Positions 31,162-40,223 of a stretch of 64,000 nucleotides of DNA are shown here, one piece after another (position 1 is the first letter of the stretch; every line of letters starts with the position of its first letter). The translations under genes were made by a program, and so were the position numbers. The DNA is from Ga0077560 sp046330395 (GTDB lineage: Bacteria > Actinomycetota > Thermoleophilia > Miltoncostaeales > Miltoncostaeaceae): assembly GCA_046330395.1 (NCBI GenBank), contig JAXLSS010000007.1:61941-125940 (forward strand). The letters are read 5' to 3'. Under the pieces are notes generated by a model. It ran no database searches and had not been told where the DNA came from. It was given only the letters and a program-made list of their open reading frames with translations.

Positions 31162-32874
31162 ATGCGCACTCTCCCGGCACGCCTCAGCCACGCTCGGCGA
31201 CTCGGTTCACTCGGCATCGGCGTGGTGGCAGCGTCCGCGCTCGTGGCGGGGTGTGGAAGCGGAGGCACCAAGGCCGGGGCCACGGCGTCGACGGTCGCGG
31301 ACTTCGTCCCCGCCGGCGCCCCCATGTACTTTGAGGTGTCCACCGACTTCGGCGGCCCGCAGTGGCAGCAGGTGGACAGCCTGGCCAAGCTGTTCCCGTC
31401 CTATCCGAAGATGCGGGCCCAGCTGGACAAGGACCTCAGCAGCGGTGGGGTCAGCTTCCAGAACGACGTGCGCCCGCTGCTGGGCTCGCGCGCCGCGATG
31501 GCGGTGCTGAAGCTCCCGCCCGCCTCCAGCGTGTCCAACGGGATGGGCTCGTCCTCGTCGTCCTCGTCCTCCTCCGCCACCACCAGCACCACGGGCCTCA
31601 CCACCATGGCGCCCATGGCCGCCGCGGCGGCCGCCAAGGACGCCGACGTGGTGGCCGTGGTCAGCCTGGCGTCCGGCAAGGACGCGCAGGCCGAGGCGCT
31701 GCTGGCCAAGGAGTCCACCGGGACGCCCACCGAGGTCGATGGCGTCAAGGCCTACAAGCTCAAGGACAAGTCCGGTGCCGAGGCCGCCGTGATGGACGGC
31801 GCCATCGTGATGGCCAGCAACGAGGCCGACCTCAAGTCGGCGCTCGACGCGCACAAGGCCGGCGGCTCGCAGACCCTCGCGGGCAACAGCCGCTTCACCG
31901 ACACCATCGCCAAGCTGCCCGCCGACACCTTCGGCCAGTTCTACGTGGACGCCGGCGCCGTGGTGCAGCAGCAGGCGGCCGACAACGCGCAGCTGCGGTC
32001 GCTGGGCCTGGCCGACATGACCAACGCCCGCGTCGCGGGTTCGGTGGCGGCCGAGGCCGACGGCGTGCGCATCAAGAGCGTCACGGTGGGGGCCACGGGC
32101 CAGAAGCAGACCGAGTTCAGCCCCACGCTGGTGGACAAGGTGCCCGCCGACGCCATCGCCTTCGCCGACGGGTCGGACCTGGGCGCGCAGGTGCAGCAGC
32201 TGCTCACGGCGGTGCGCTCCGGCACCGGCACCAGCACCAGCGGCTCGTCGCAGCAGTTCGACCAGGTGCTGGGCCAGATCACCCCGATGCTGGGCGTGTC
32301 CACCGACGACCTCAAGGCGCTGGTCAGCAAGGAGACCGGCCTGGTGGTCACCAGCGGGTCCGAACCCGGTGTCGTGCTGACCTCCCAGGTGGCCGACCCC
32401 GCGCGCGCCCAGCGCACGCTGGACACCCTGCGTGAGCACCTCACGCCGCTGGTGGCGGGGCTCAGCCAGGGAACGCAGAAGCTGCCCGCGTGGAAGCAGG
32501 TGGACCTGGCCGGGGGCACCACGGGCTGGAACCTGCCGCTCAGCACGACCGGTGGGGTCACCTACGGCATCGACGGCTCCCTGGCCTACATCGGCACCAA
32601 CCCGGCCGCGGTTCGCGCGGTCGAGCAGCCGGCGCAGCCGCTCTCGCAGCTGGCCGACTACACCGCGGCCGTCAAGGACATGCCCAGCTCGGTCACCGGT
32701 GTGGCGTGGATGAACGGCGCGGAGACCGTGCGGCTGGTGCAGGCCATGGGCCAGGCCAAGACGGCCAACCAGCGCGAGGCGCTCAACAACGCGAAGCAGA
32801 TCAAGAACATCGTTGCGTGGAGCACGGGCGGCGACCAGCCCACCTCCGAGATGTTCATCCGCATCGCCAAGTAG
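31162..32874 (+). CDS. DUF3352 family lipoprotein
   Basis: The 570-residue protein has a lipoprotein signal: a basic N-terminus, hydrophobic stretch and lipobox LVAGC with the acylated cysteine at residue 31. It is predicted to sit on the outer face of the membrane. The body shows DUF3352 features: VPAGAPMYFEVSTD at the start, repeated VSLASGKDAQAEALL and YKLKDKSGAEAAVMDGAIVMASNEADL-type units, and SRFTDTIAKLP. A run of nine serines followed by a Thr-rich stretch lies near residues 129-145. Family function is unknown. It has its own promoter and a terminator hairpin downstream. Confidence 0.8.
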   Translation: MRTLPARLSHARRLGSLGIGVVAASALVAGCGSGGTKAGATASTVADFVPAGAPMYFEVSTDFGGPQWQQVDSLAKLFPSYPKMRAQLDKDLSSGGVSFQNDVRPLLGSRAAMAVLKLPPASSVSNGMGSSSSSSSSSATTSTTGLTTMAPMAAAAAAKDADVVAVVSLASGKDAQAEALLAKESTGTPTEVDGVKAYKLKDKSGAEAAVMDGAIVMASNEADLKSALDAHKAGGSQTLAGNSRFTDTIAKLPADTFGQFYVDAGAVVQQQAADNAQLRSLGLADMTNARVAGSVAAEADGVRIKSVTVGATGQKQTEFSPTLVDKVPADAIAFADGSDLGAQVQQLLTAVRSGTGTSTSGSSQQFDQVLGQITPMLGVSTDDLKALVSKETGLVVTSGSEPGVVLTSQVADPARAQRTLDTLREHLTPLVAGLSQGTQKLPAWKQVDLAGGTTGWNLPLSTTGGVTYGIDGSLAYIGTNPAAVRAVEQPAQPLSQLADYTAAVKDMPSSVTGVAWMNGAETVRLVQAMGQAKTANQREALNNAKQIKNIVAWSTGGDQPTSEMFIRIAK

Positions 32875-32882
32875 TTCCCAAA

Positions 32883-32916
32883 GGCGGGTGGGGGGTCGGG
32901 GGTCCCCTCACCCGCC
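32883..32916 (+). terminator. Hairpin after the DUF3352 gene
   Basis: GGCGGGTG (32883-32890) pairs with CACCCGCC (32909-32916), and the stem continues through a G-run and CCCC with one mismatch. It lies 8 bases after the stop, with no T-run. Confidence 0.62.
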
Positions 32917-32939
32917 GGCGGGTTCGACCCCCGGGTCGC

Positions 32940-32948
32940 TGGTATCCT
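32940..32948 (+). promoter_or_regulatory. Extended -10 promoter of metK
   Basis: TGG-TATCCT forms an extended -10 box 33 bases before the metK ATG, giving a short leader. I see no SAM riboswitch in the 107-base gap. Confidence 0.5.
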
Positions 32949-32981
32949 CGTCGCCGCTTTGCGTCCGACAAGGGTAGGTAC

Positions 32982-34163
32982 ATGAGCGACCATCTGTTCA
33001 CCTCCGAGTCGGTCACGGAGGGCCACCCCGACAAGATCGCCGATCAGATCTCCGACGGCGTTCTGGACGCCATCATCGCGCAGGACCCGCGCGCCCGCGT
33101 GGCCTGCGAGACCCTCATCACCACCGGGCAGGTCATGGTGGCCGGCGAGATCACCACCTCGGCCTACGTGGACATCCCCGGCGTGGTGCGCCGCACCGTC
33201 ACCGACATCGGGTACACCGACTCGGCCTTCGGCTTCGACGCCGGCTCCTGCGGCGTGTCGGTGGCCATCGACCCCCAGAGCCCGGACATCGCCCAGGGCG
33301 TGGACACAGCCCACGAGGTGCGCGCCGGCGGGGCGGAGGACCCGTACGACACCCAGGGGGCGGGCGACCAGGGCCTCATGTTCGGCTACGCCAGCGATGA
33401 GACCCCGCAGCTGATGCCGCTGCCCATCATGCTGGCCCACCGCATCGCCGAGCGCCTGGCGGCCGTGCGCCACGACGGCACCCACACCTACCTGCGCCCG
33501 GACGGCAAGTCGCAGGTCAGCGTGCGCTACCGCGACGGGCGCCCCGTGGGCGTGGAGACCGTGGTGGTGTCCACCCAGCACGCTGCCGACGTGGGGGCCG
33601 ACCAGCTCACCCACGACATGACCGGCTCCGTCATCCGCCCGGTGCTGGAGGAGTTCGGCTTCTGGCGCGACGACATCAACCTGTTCATCAACCCCACGGG
33701 CAGCTTCGTCATCGGCGGCCCCATGGGCGACGTCGGGCTGACGGGCCGCAAGATCATCGTGGACACCTACGGCGGCATGGCCCGCCACGGTGGCGGCGCC
33801 TTCTCCGGGAAGGACCCGTCCAAGGTGGACCGCTCGGCGGCCTACGCCGGGCGCTGGGTGGCCAAGAACGTGGTGGCCGCGGGCTTCGCCAAGCGCTGTG
33901 AGGTGCAGGTAGCCTACGCCATCGGCGTCAGCCACCCGGTGTCGGTGATGGTGGAGACCTTCGGCACCGAGACCCGCTCACCGGAGTCCATCGTGACGTG
34001 GGTCAACGACAACTTCGACCTGCGCCCGGCGGCCATCCTGGACCGCCTGGACCTGCGCCGGCCCATCTACCAGCGCACCGCCGCCTACGGTCACTTCGGG
34101 CGCGAGCTGCCCGAGTTCACCTGGGAGAACGCGGACATCGGCCGCGAGGCCGCGGGGTCGTGA
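32982..34163 (+). CDS. metK: S-adenosylmethionine synthetase
   Basis: MetK makes SAM from methionine and ATP. The 393-residue product is standard length and carries SESVTEGHPDKIADQISD at the N-terminus, GEITT, the hexapeptide-like GAGDQGLMFGYA, the phosphate loop GGAFSGKDPSKVDRSAAY and NPTGSFVIGGPMGDVGLTGRKI. It stands alone with its own promoter; priA follows after 24 bases. Confidence 0.98.
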   Translation: MSDHLFTSESVTEGHPDKIADQISDGVLDAIIAQDPRARVACETLITTGQVMVAGEITTSAYVDIPGVVRRTVTDIGYTDSAFGFDAGSCGVSVAIDPQSPDIAQGVDTAHEVRAGGAEDPYDTQGAGDQGLMFGYASDETPQLMPLPIMLAHRIAERLAAVRHDGTHTYLRPDGKSQVSVRYRDGRPVGVETVVVSTQHAADVGADQLTHDMTGSVIRPVLEEFGFWRDDINLFINPTGSFVIGGPMGDVGLTGRKIIVDTYGGMARHGGGAFSGKDPSKVDRSAAYAGRWVAKNVVAAGFAKRCEVQVAYAIGVSHPVSVMVETFGTETRSPESIVTWVNDNFDLRPAAILDRLDLRRPIYQRTAAYGHFGRELPEFTWENADIGREAAGS

Positions 34164-34187
34164 CGTGAGCCGCGGCGACGGGCGCCC

Positions 34188-36398
34188 GTGAGCGGGTCGC
34201 CCGCCGCCGCCCAGGTGCACCTGCTGGTCACGGCGCGCGCGCTGGACCGGCCGCTGGACTACCTGGTGCCCCCGGAGCTGGCGCCCCGGGTGGCCGTGGG
34301 CACCCTCGTGGCCTGCCCGCTGGGACCGCGCCGCGTGGTGGGGCTGGTGGTGGGCACGCGGCCGCCCAGCTTCGCGGGGACGCTGGCGCCGCTGGCAGGG
34401 GTGGTGGACGCGCCGCCGGTGCCGGAGGACCTGGTGGGCGTGGCCGCGTGGGTGGCCGAGCACGACGCCGCGCCCATGGCGGCGTGCCTCAAGCTGGTGA
34501 TCCCGCCCGGCGTGGAGGGCACCGTGCGCCGGTCGGCCGACGGCACGTGGTCGCTGGGCCGCCCCGCGACGGGGCCGCGCCCGCTGCTGATGGCCACGGC
34601 GGGCCCGGCGGCCGGGGCCGCCACCGGCCGGCAGGCGGCCGTGCTGGCGGTGCTGGGCGACCGCACCATGCCCGCCGCGGCGCTGGTGCGCGAGGCCGCC
34701 ACCACCATGCCCACGCTGCGGCGCATGGCCGACGCGCACCGGCTGCGGCTCAGCGAGGAGCTCCCCGCCGCCGAGGACGTGCACGCCGCGGCCCCCCGGG
34801 CCACCGACGCGCGGCCCCCCGAGCTCAACGCCGACCAGCGCGCCGCCGTGGACCACATCACCGGGCTGGTCCCCGGGGGCGGTGGCGCCGTGCTGCTGCA
34901 CGGCGTCACGGGGTCGGGCAAGACCGAGGTGTACCTGCGCGTCATCGCCGAGGCGCGCGCCCGCGGCCGCGGTGCCATCGTGCTGGCCCCGGAGATCAGC
35001 CTCACCCCCCAGCTGCTGGCACGGATGCGCGGCCGGCTGGGGGACGGGGTGGAGGTGTGGCACTCGGCCATGACCCCCGCCGAGCGGGCCGCGGCGTACG
35101 CGCGGGTGCGCTCCGGGGCCTCCGACGTGGTGATCGGGGCGCGCAGCGCGGTGTTCGCACCGGTGCGTGCGCTGGGCGTGATGATCGTGGACGAGGAGCA
35201 CGACGGGTCGTACAAGCAGGACGCCACGCCGCGGTACGACGCCCGCCAGGTGGCGTTCCTGCGGGCGCGCGAGCACGGGGCCGTCGCGGTGTTCGGCAGC
35301 GCCACCCCGCGCGCGGAGACCTGGCACGGGCTGCCGCACCTGGAGCTGCCCACGCGGGCCGACGGCTCGGCACCGCCCCGCGTGCGGGTGGTGGACATGC
35401 GCACGCAGGGGGCGGGCCCCGTGTCGGCGCCCCTGGCGCGCGCGCTGCGGGACGCCGCCGACAAGGCGCAGAAGGCGGTGCTGCTGCTCAACCGGCGGGG
35501 CTTCGCGCTGATGGCGCTGTGCCGGGCGTGCGGGTGGATGGCCACCTGCCCCAACTGCGACACCTCCCTGGTGCACCACCTGGAGCCGCCGCGGCTGGTG
35601 TGCCACCACTGCGGTCACGAGGCGGGCGTGCCCAGGGTGTGCCCCCGGTGCGGCGCCGCGGAGGTGATGCGCGGGGGCCACGGCACGCAGGGGCTGGAGC
35701 AGGCGCTGCGGCGCCTGGTGCCGCAGATGCGGCTGGTGCGCATGGATGCCTCCTCCACCGCCGCCCGGGGGTCGGTGGCCCGCCTGCTGGCGCAGTTCGC
35801 GGCGCCGGGACCGGCGGTGCTGCTGGGGACCCAGATGGTGGCCAAGGGGCACGACCTGCCGGACGTCACGGTGGCCGCCATCCTGGACGCCGACGCCGGC
35901 CTGCGGCACGCCGACTTCCGTGCGGAGGAGCGCACGTTCGACCTCATCGTGCAGGCGGCCGGACGGGCGGGTCGCCGCGGTGAGCCGGCCACCGTCATCG
36001 TGCAGGCCTTCGAGCCGCAGGCCCGGGCGGTGCGGATGGGGGCGCAGCTGGCCGTGGCGCGGTTCCTGGACGAGGAGCTGGCGCGCCGGGAATCGCGGGG
36101 GCTGCCACCCTTCGGGCACCTGGTGCGGGTGGTGGTGGAGGGCCCCTCGCGGGTGGTGGTGCACGACTGGGCGGCGCGCCTGGCCGAGCACGTCATGGGC
36201 GCCGACCCGGACCTGCGCGTCTCGGGGCCCGCGCCGCTGCACCGCCTGCGCGGGCGGCACCGCCGCGCCCTGCTGGTGCGCGCCGACCGCAGCCGCGACG
36301 CCCGCCGCGCGTGCGTGGCCGCCGTGCAGCTGATGTACGCCGCCATGCAGGCCGCCGGCGTGCGTGCGGCGATCGACGTGGATCCGCAAGCCACCTGA
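34188..36398 (+). CDS. priA: Primosomal replication protein N' (PriA helicase)
   Basis: PriA restarts stalled replication forks as a 3'-5' helicase. The 736-residue product has the N-terminal DNA-binding domain (VTARALDRPLDYLVP), Walker A GVTGSGKTEVYLR, Walker B DEEHDGSYKQ, an SATPR motif, two zinc-binding pairs (CRACGWMATCPNC and CHHCGHEAGVPRVCPRCG) and QMVAKGHD. Many actinobacteria such as mycobacteria have a degraded PriA without ATPase motifs; here both Walker motifs are intact. The GTG start lacks a strong ribosome site. Confidence 0.95.
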   Translation: MSGSPAAAQVHLLVTARALDRPLDYLVPPELAPRVAVGTLVACPLGPRRVVGLVVGTRPPSFAGTLAPLAGVVDAPPVPEDLVGVAAWVAEHDAAPMAACLKLVIPPGVEGTVRRSADGTWSLGRPATGPRPLLMATAGPAAGAATGRQAAVLAVLGDRTMPAAALVREAATTMPTLRRMADAHRLRLSEELPAAEDVHAAAPRATDARPPELNADQRAAVDHITGLVPGGGGAVLLHGVTGSGKTEVYLRVIAEARARGRGAIVLAPEISLTPQLLARMRGRLGDGVEVWHSAMTPAERAAAYARVRSGASDVVIGARSAVFAPVRALGVMIVDEEHDGSYKQDATPRYDARQVAFLRAREHGAVAVFGSATPRAETWHGLPHLELPTRADGSAPPRVRVVDMRTQGAGPVSAPLARALRDAADKAQKAVLLLNRRGFALMALCRACGWMATCPNCDTSLVHHLEPPRLVCHHCGHEAGVPRVCPRCGAAEVMRGGHGTQGLEQALRRLVPQMRLVRMDASSTAARGSVARLLAQFAAPGPAVLLGTQMVAKGHDLPDVTVAAILDADAGLRHADFRAEERTFDLIVQAAGRAGRRGEPATVIVQAFEPQARAVRMGAQLAVARFLDEELARRESRGLPPFGHLVRVVVEGPSRVVVHDWAARLAEHVMGADPDLRVSGPAPLHRLRGRHRRALLVRADRSRDARRACVAAVQLMYAAMQAAGVRAAIDVDPQAT

Positions 36399-36417
36399 CC
36401 CCCCAATCCGCGGGGGG
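36399..36417 (+). terminator. C6/G6 hairpin after priA
   Basis: CCCCCC (36399-36404) pairs with GGGGGG (36412-36417) around the 7-base loop AATCCGC, immediately after the priA stop. Confidence 0.55.
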
Positions 36418-36438
36418 ATGGGCCAGGGGGCGGCGCTG

Positions 36439-36444
36439 TACCAT
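36439..36444 (+). promoter_or_regulatory. -10 box before the unknown gene at 36490
   Basis: TACCAT with TG directly in front lies 45 bases before the ATG; AGGAAG at 36476-36481 is the ribosome site of that gene. Confidence 0.42.
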
Positions 36445-36489
36445 TCCCGCCGTTCCGCACTCAATCTCTCCACGCAGGAAGTGAGCGAC

Positions 36490-37326
36490 ATGCCGGTCCC
36501 GAGACTGTTCGAAGCCGCCCCCGACCCCGCCGACCAGTGGGTGCACGTGCTGGGCACGATCCTGCAGCTGGGCGGGCCGGAGACCCGCGCGGCCCTGGTG
36601 CTGGAGCTCTGCGGCGAGAAGCTCGAGGGCACCGACGGCATGCAGGTCAGCGAGCGGCGGCCCTTCGGCTCGGGTGCCGACGCCGTGGTGGTGGACCTCG
36701 TGCTGCGCTCCGGCTCCGACTGGGCGGTGGGCGTGGTGTCCGGCCTCGGGTTCGGCGTGGACCGCTCCCAGCGCATCGCCGCAGCGTGGAATGCCATCGC
36801 CGGGACCGGTGTGGCGGACCCGCGCCTGGTGGTGCTCACCCCCGACCGCAAGCCCACCCCCGAGGTGGAGCAGGCCGCACAGGCGCACAACGTGGTGCAC
36901 AAGAGCTGGCTGCGGGTGCGCGACTGGGTGCAGGAGCGGCCGGAGCGCGGTGCGGCCCAGGGCGTGGACCTGGCAATCCTGCGCGAGGCCGAGTACTTCT
37001 ACACCCCGCGCGTGGCCGAGCTGTACCGCCTGGAGGGTCTGGCGCCCATGGTGGCGCCCGAGGTGCGGGAGTCGTTCGCCCAGGCGTTCTTCGACCTCAA
37101 CGAGCTGGCGCCGGCGCCCACCATCCTCAACCCCACCGAGGGCACGGCGGTGGTGCGGTTCCCGCGCACCGGCGACCCGGTGGTGACGCTCAGCCTCGGC
37201 ACCGGCGACCCGGCACTGGCCGTGGTGGACGGCCCGTCGGCCACCCTCGCCGGCCCCGCCGACTACACGGCCGCGCGCAGCGGCGTGGTGGCCGCCGCGC
37301 GCGCGGTGCTGCCGCACCGCAAGTAA
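36490..37326 (+). CDS. Hypothetical soluble protein
   Basis: The 278-residue protein has no signal peptide or membrane segment and is not recognised. It shows ALVLELCGEKLEGTDG, an acidic VVVDLVLRSGSDWAVGVVSG strand pair, RLVVLTPDRKPTPEVEQAAQ, and a C-terminal half with YFYTPRVAELYRLEGLAPM. The order of an early Glu, a central VVVDL strand and a later LVVLTPDRK is loosely like PD-(D/E)xK nuclease folds, but I cannot support that assignment. It lies alone between priA and def with its own promoter. Confidence 0.72.
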   Translation: MPVPRLFEAAPDPADQWVHVLGTILQLGGPETRAALVLELCGEKLEGTDGMQVSERRPFGSGADAVVVDLVLRSGSDWAVGVVSGLGFGVDRSQRIAAAWNAIAGTGVADPRLVVLTPDRKPTPEVEQAAQAHNVVHKSWLRVRDWVQERPERGAAQGVDLAILREAEYFYTPRVAELYRLEGLAPMVAPEVRESFAQAFFDLNELAPAPTILNPTEGTAVVRFPRTGDPVVTLSLGTGDPALAVVDGPSATLAGPADYTAARSGVVAAARAVLPHRK

Positions 37327-37348
37327 CCGGGCGCCCTCGGGCGTCCAC

Positions 37349-37354
37349 TACACT
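37349..37354 (+). promoter_or_regulatory. -10 box of def, leaderless
   Basis: TACACT, identical to the hisC box, ends 9 bases before the def ATG. Confidence 0.5.
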
Positions 37355-37363
37355 CACTCGTCC

Positions 37364-37898
37364 ATGTCACGTGCCTTCGCAGACCCCGAGCTGGAGCAGC
37401 GCCGCCTGGCGGCGCTGGCCGTGGTGCGCCAGCTGGGCGACCCGGTGCTGCGCACGCCCGCATCGGCGGTGACCGAGTTCGACGCCGCCCTGCAGGATGA
37501 GATCGCGCGGATGGAGCGCATCATGGTGGACGCCCACGGCGTGGGCCTCGCCGCCCCGCAGGTGGGCGCGCTGCGCCGGCTGCTGGTGTACCGGGTGGCC
37601 GATGGCGCCCCGACCCGCGCCCTGGTCAACCCCGGCTGGTCTGGGGCCCGCCGCGGCCCCCACCGACGCCGAGGGATGCCTGTCCATCGGGGAGATCAGC
37701 GTGGACGTCACCCGCCCGGTGGCCATCCGGGTGGAGGCCCAGGACGCCGACGGGCAGCCCGTGGTGGTGGAGGCCGAGGAGTTCGAGGCGCGCGTGATCC
37801 AGCACGAGATGGACCACCTGGACGGGGTCCTCATCCTGGACCGCACCTCCAAGGAACAGCGTCGGGAGGCGCTCCGGGCGCTGCGCGCCGCCACCTGA
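37364..37898 (+). CDS. def: Peptide deformylase, one frame break
   Basis: Def removes the formyl group from nascent N-terminal methionine using Fe2+ or Zn2+. The first part has GDPVLRTPA and motif 1 GVGLAAPQVG. After LVNPGWSG at about 37645 the frame changes, and motifs 2 and 3, EGCLSIG and QHEMDHLDG with the metal Cys and two His, follow in another frame to the stop at 37898. Removing one G from the run at 37643-37646 restores a 178-residue protein of normal length. The stop and the fmt start share a base (TGATG). A miscalled base is likely. Confidence 0.92.
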
Positions 37899-38806
37899 TG
37901 CGGGTGGCGTTCGCGGGTAGCCCCGCGCCCGCAGCCGAGATCCTGCGCGCCGTGCTGGGATCGCGTCACGAGGTGCCGCTGGTGATCTCCCAGCCCGACC
38001 GCCGCCGCGGCCGTTCCGGTGCGCCCAGCCTCACCCCCGTGGCCGAGGCGGCCCAGGCGCACGGCGTGCCGTGCCTGCGGCCCGCCACCATCAACGCCCC
38101 CGACGTGCTGGAGGCGCTGCGGGAGGCCGAGGTGGGGGCGCTCCTGGTGGTGGCCTTCGGGCAGCTGCTGAAGGCACCCCTGCTCGACGAGTGGTGCTGC
38201 GTGAACGTGCACTTCTCGCTGCTGCCGGCCTACCGGGGTGCCGCCCCGGTGGAGCGGGCCATCATGGACGGCGTGGACACCACCGGGGTCTGCATCATGC
38301 GGATGGACCCGGGGCTGGACACCGGCCCGGTGTTCTCCACCCATCTGGTGCCGGTGGGGACGGAGGACGACGCGGGCACGGTGCTGCGGCGGCTCTGCGC
38401 GGTTGGGGGGCCCGCCCTCGTGGAGGCGGTGGACGCCATCGAGGCCGGGGCGTTCCACACGACGCCCCAGCCCGAGGCGGGCATCAGCCACGCGGCCAAG
38501 ATCGGTGACGACGACCGCGTGCTGGACGCCGCGCTGCCGGCCGCCGCGCTGTCCGACCGCATCCGCGCCCTGTCACCCCACATCGGCGTGCGCTGCACCA
38601 TCGGCGGGCAGCCGTTCAAGGTGTGGGCCGCACGGCCCGTGGATCAGGAGACACCCCCGGGGCTCTCCGCGCACGACGGGCACCTGCTGCTCGGCTGCGG
38701 CGACGGCCGGGCACTGGAGATCACCGAGCTGCAGCCGCCCTCCCGTGCCCGCATGCGGGCCGGCGACTTCCTGCGGGGCTGGCGCGGCGGACTGGAGCTG
38801 GCATGA
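37898..38806 (+). CDS. fmt: Methionyl-tRNA formyltransferase
   Basis: Fmt formylates initiator Met-tRNA. The 302-residue product has FAGSPAPAAEILRAVL, the catalytic region CVNVHFSLLPAYRGAAPVERAIMDG containing the HxSLLPxxRG motif, TGVCIMRMDPGLDTGPV, and a C-terminal OB-fold domain with ITELQPPSRARMRAGDFLRG. It follows def by a 1-base overlap and overlaps rsmB by 4 bases. Confidence 0.96.
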   Translation: MRVAFAGSPAPAAEILRAVLGSRHEVPLVISQPDRRRGRSGAPSLTPVAEAAQAHGVPCLRPATINAPDVLEALREAEVGALLVVAFGQLLKAPLLDEWCCVNVHFSLLPAYRGAAPVERAIMDGVDTTGVCIMRMDPGLDTGPVFSTHLVPVGTEDDAGTVLRRLCAVGGPALVEAVDAIEAGAFHTTPQPEAGISHAAKIGDDDRVLDAALPAAALSDRIRALSPHIGVRCTIGGQPFKVWAARPVDQETPPGLSAHDGHLLLGCGDGRALEITELQPPSRARMRAGDFLRGWRGGLELA

Positions 38807-40128
38807 GCAAGGGGATGATCAGCCCGGAACGGGTCTCCGCGTACCACGTGATGCGTCGCGTGGCGGACGGCGCGTTCGCCGACCGCGCGTTCGCCGCCGA
38901 GGCGCGGCGGTCCAAGCTGGCGCCACGGGAACGCTCGGCCGCGATGCGCCTGGTGTTCGGCGCCACCCAGCGACGCCGCACCCTGGACTGGCTCATCGAC
39001 GACGCGCTGGACCGCCCGGAGAGCCTGGAACCCGAGGTGCGCGACGTGCTGCGGCTGGGCGCGTTCGAGCTGGTGTGGTCCGACCGCGTGCCCGGGCCCG
39101 CCGCGGTGGACCAGGCCGTGCGCCTGGCCCGCACCATCAACGGCGACCAGCGCCGCCGCGCCGCCCGCGCGGGCCTGGTGAACGCCGTGATGCGCCGCCT
39201 GGGCGAGTCCGCCCGGGGCCGGCTGGAGGAGTTGCGCCAGGACGGTGACGCGCTGGGCGTGGTGCACTCCATGCCCGACTGGATCGCCGAGGGACTGGTG
39301 GCGTCGCTGGGCGCCGAGCACGCCGCCGGCGTGATGACGGCCGCGAACGACCCCGCCGAGTCCGCGCTGCGGTGGAACGCCCTGCGCGGCACCCGCGACG
39401 AGGTGGTCTCCGCGCTGGAGGTGCCGTGGCACGACGACCCGCACATCCCCGAGGCGGTGGTGCTGGAGGACGCCTTCGGCATCGAGGAGTCACCGCTGTG
39501 GGAGCGCGGGCTGGCCATGGCGCAGAGCCGCGCCTCCATGCTGCCCGCGCTGCTGGTGGACCCGCGGCCGGGGGAACGCATCCTCGACCTGTGCGCCGCG
39601 CCGGGCGCCAAGGCCACGCACCTGGCGGCGCTGGCCGGCAACGAGGCCACGCTGGTGTGCGTGGAGCTGCACCCGCCGCGCGCGGCGGCCCTGCGGGCCC
39701 TGGCGGCGCGGCTGGGCGCGCGCCTGGAGGTGCTGGAGGGCGACGCCAGGCAGCTGGAGCTCCCCGGTGAGGTGGACGCGGTGCTGGTGGACCCGCCCTG
39801 CACCGGCCTGGGTGTGCTGTCGGCGCGGCCCGACGCCCGCTGGCGCCGCCGGCCCGAGGCCATGGACCAACTGGTGCTCCTGCAGCGCGAGCTGCTGGAG
39901 CGGGCGCTGTCGGTGACACGTCCGGGGGGGCGGGTGGTGTACAGCACCTGCACGCTGCTGGCCCAGGAGAACGAGGACGTGGTGCGCGCCGCGGGTGCCA
40001 CCGTCGACCCCGTGGCGGCCGAGCGCTTCCCGCACCTGGAGCACCCGCGGCTTCCCGGGGCGCTGCTCACGCTGCCGCACCGCGACGGCACCGACGGGTT
40101 CTTCGTGGCCCGCCTGCGGGTGGGCTGA
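38803..40128 (+). CDS. rsmB: 16S rRNA m5C967 methyltransferase RsmB
   Basis: RsmB (Sun/Fmu) methylates C967 of 16S rRNA with SAM. The 441-residue product has an N-terminal NusB-like RNA-binding domain (about 10-140), the SAM motif ILDLCAAPGAKATHLAAL, the first catalytic cysteine in DPPCTGLGVLSARPDARWR and the second in YSTCTLLAQENEDVV. The ATG overlaps the fmt stop by 4 bases, making the conserved def-fmt-rsmB operon. Confidence 0.95.
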   Translation: MSKGMISPERVSAYHVMRRVADGAFADRAFAAEARRSKLAPRERSAAMRLVFGATQRRRTLDWLIDDALDRPESLEPEVRDVLRLGAFELVWSDRVPGPAAVDQAVRLARTINGDQRRRAARAGLVNAVMRRLGESARGRLEELRQDGDALGVVHSMPDWIAEGLVASLGAEHAAGVMTAANDPAESALRWNALRGTRDEVVSALEVPWHDDPHIPEAVVLEDAFGIEESPLWERGLAMAQSRASMLPALLVDPRPGERILDLCAAPGAKATHLAALAGNEATLVCVELHPPRAAALRALAARLGARLEVLEGDARQLELPGEVDAVLVDPPCTGLGVLSARPDARWRRRPEAMDQLVLLQRELLERALSVTRPGGRVVYSTCTLLAQENEDVVRAAGATVDPVAAERFPHLEHPRLPGALLTLPHRDGTDGFFVARLRVG

Positions 40129-40223
40129 GCCTGACACCGCCGGGAGCCGGCCGGGTGGTGGTGGGGCGCTCCATCGTGAATGATTCGCCCGTTCCCCGAC
40201 GCGGACGCGGAAACCCTCCACAC

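Noticed and set aside
32875..32981. SAM riboswitch before metK
   Set aside because: The gap contains only a terminator hairpin and an extended -10 box, with no aptamer-like sequence.
34188..36398. Degenerate actinobacterial PriA
   Set aside because: Mycobacterial-type PriA lacks Walker motifs, but here GVTGSGKT and DEEH are intact, so a working helicase is expected.
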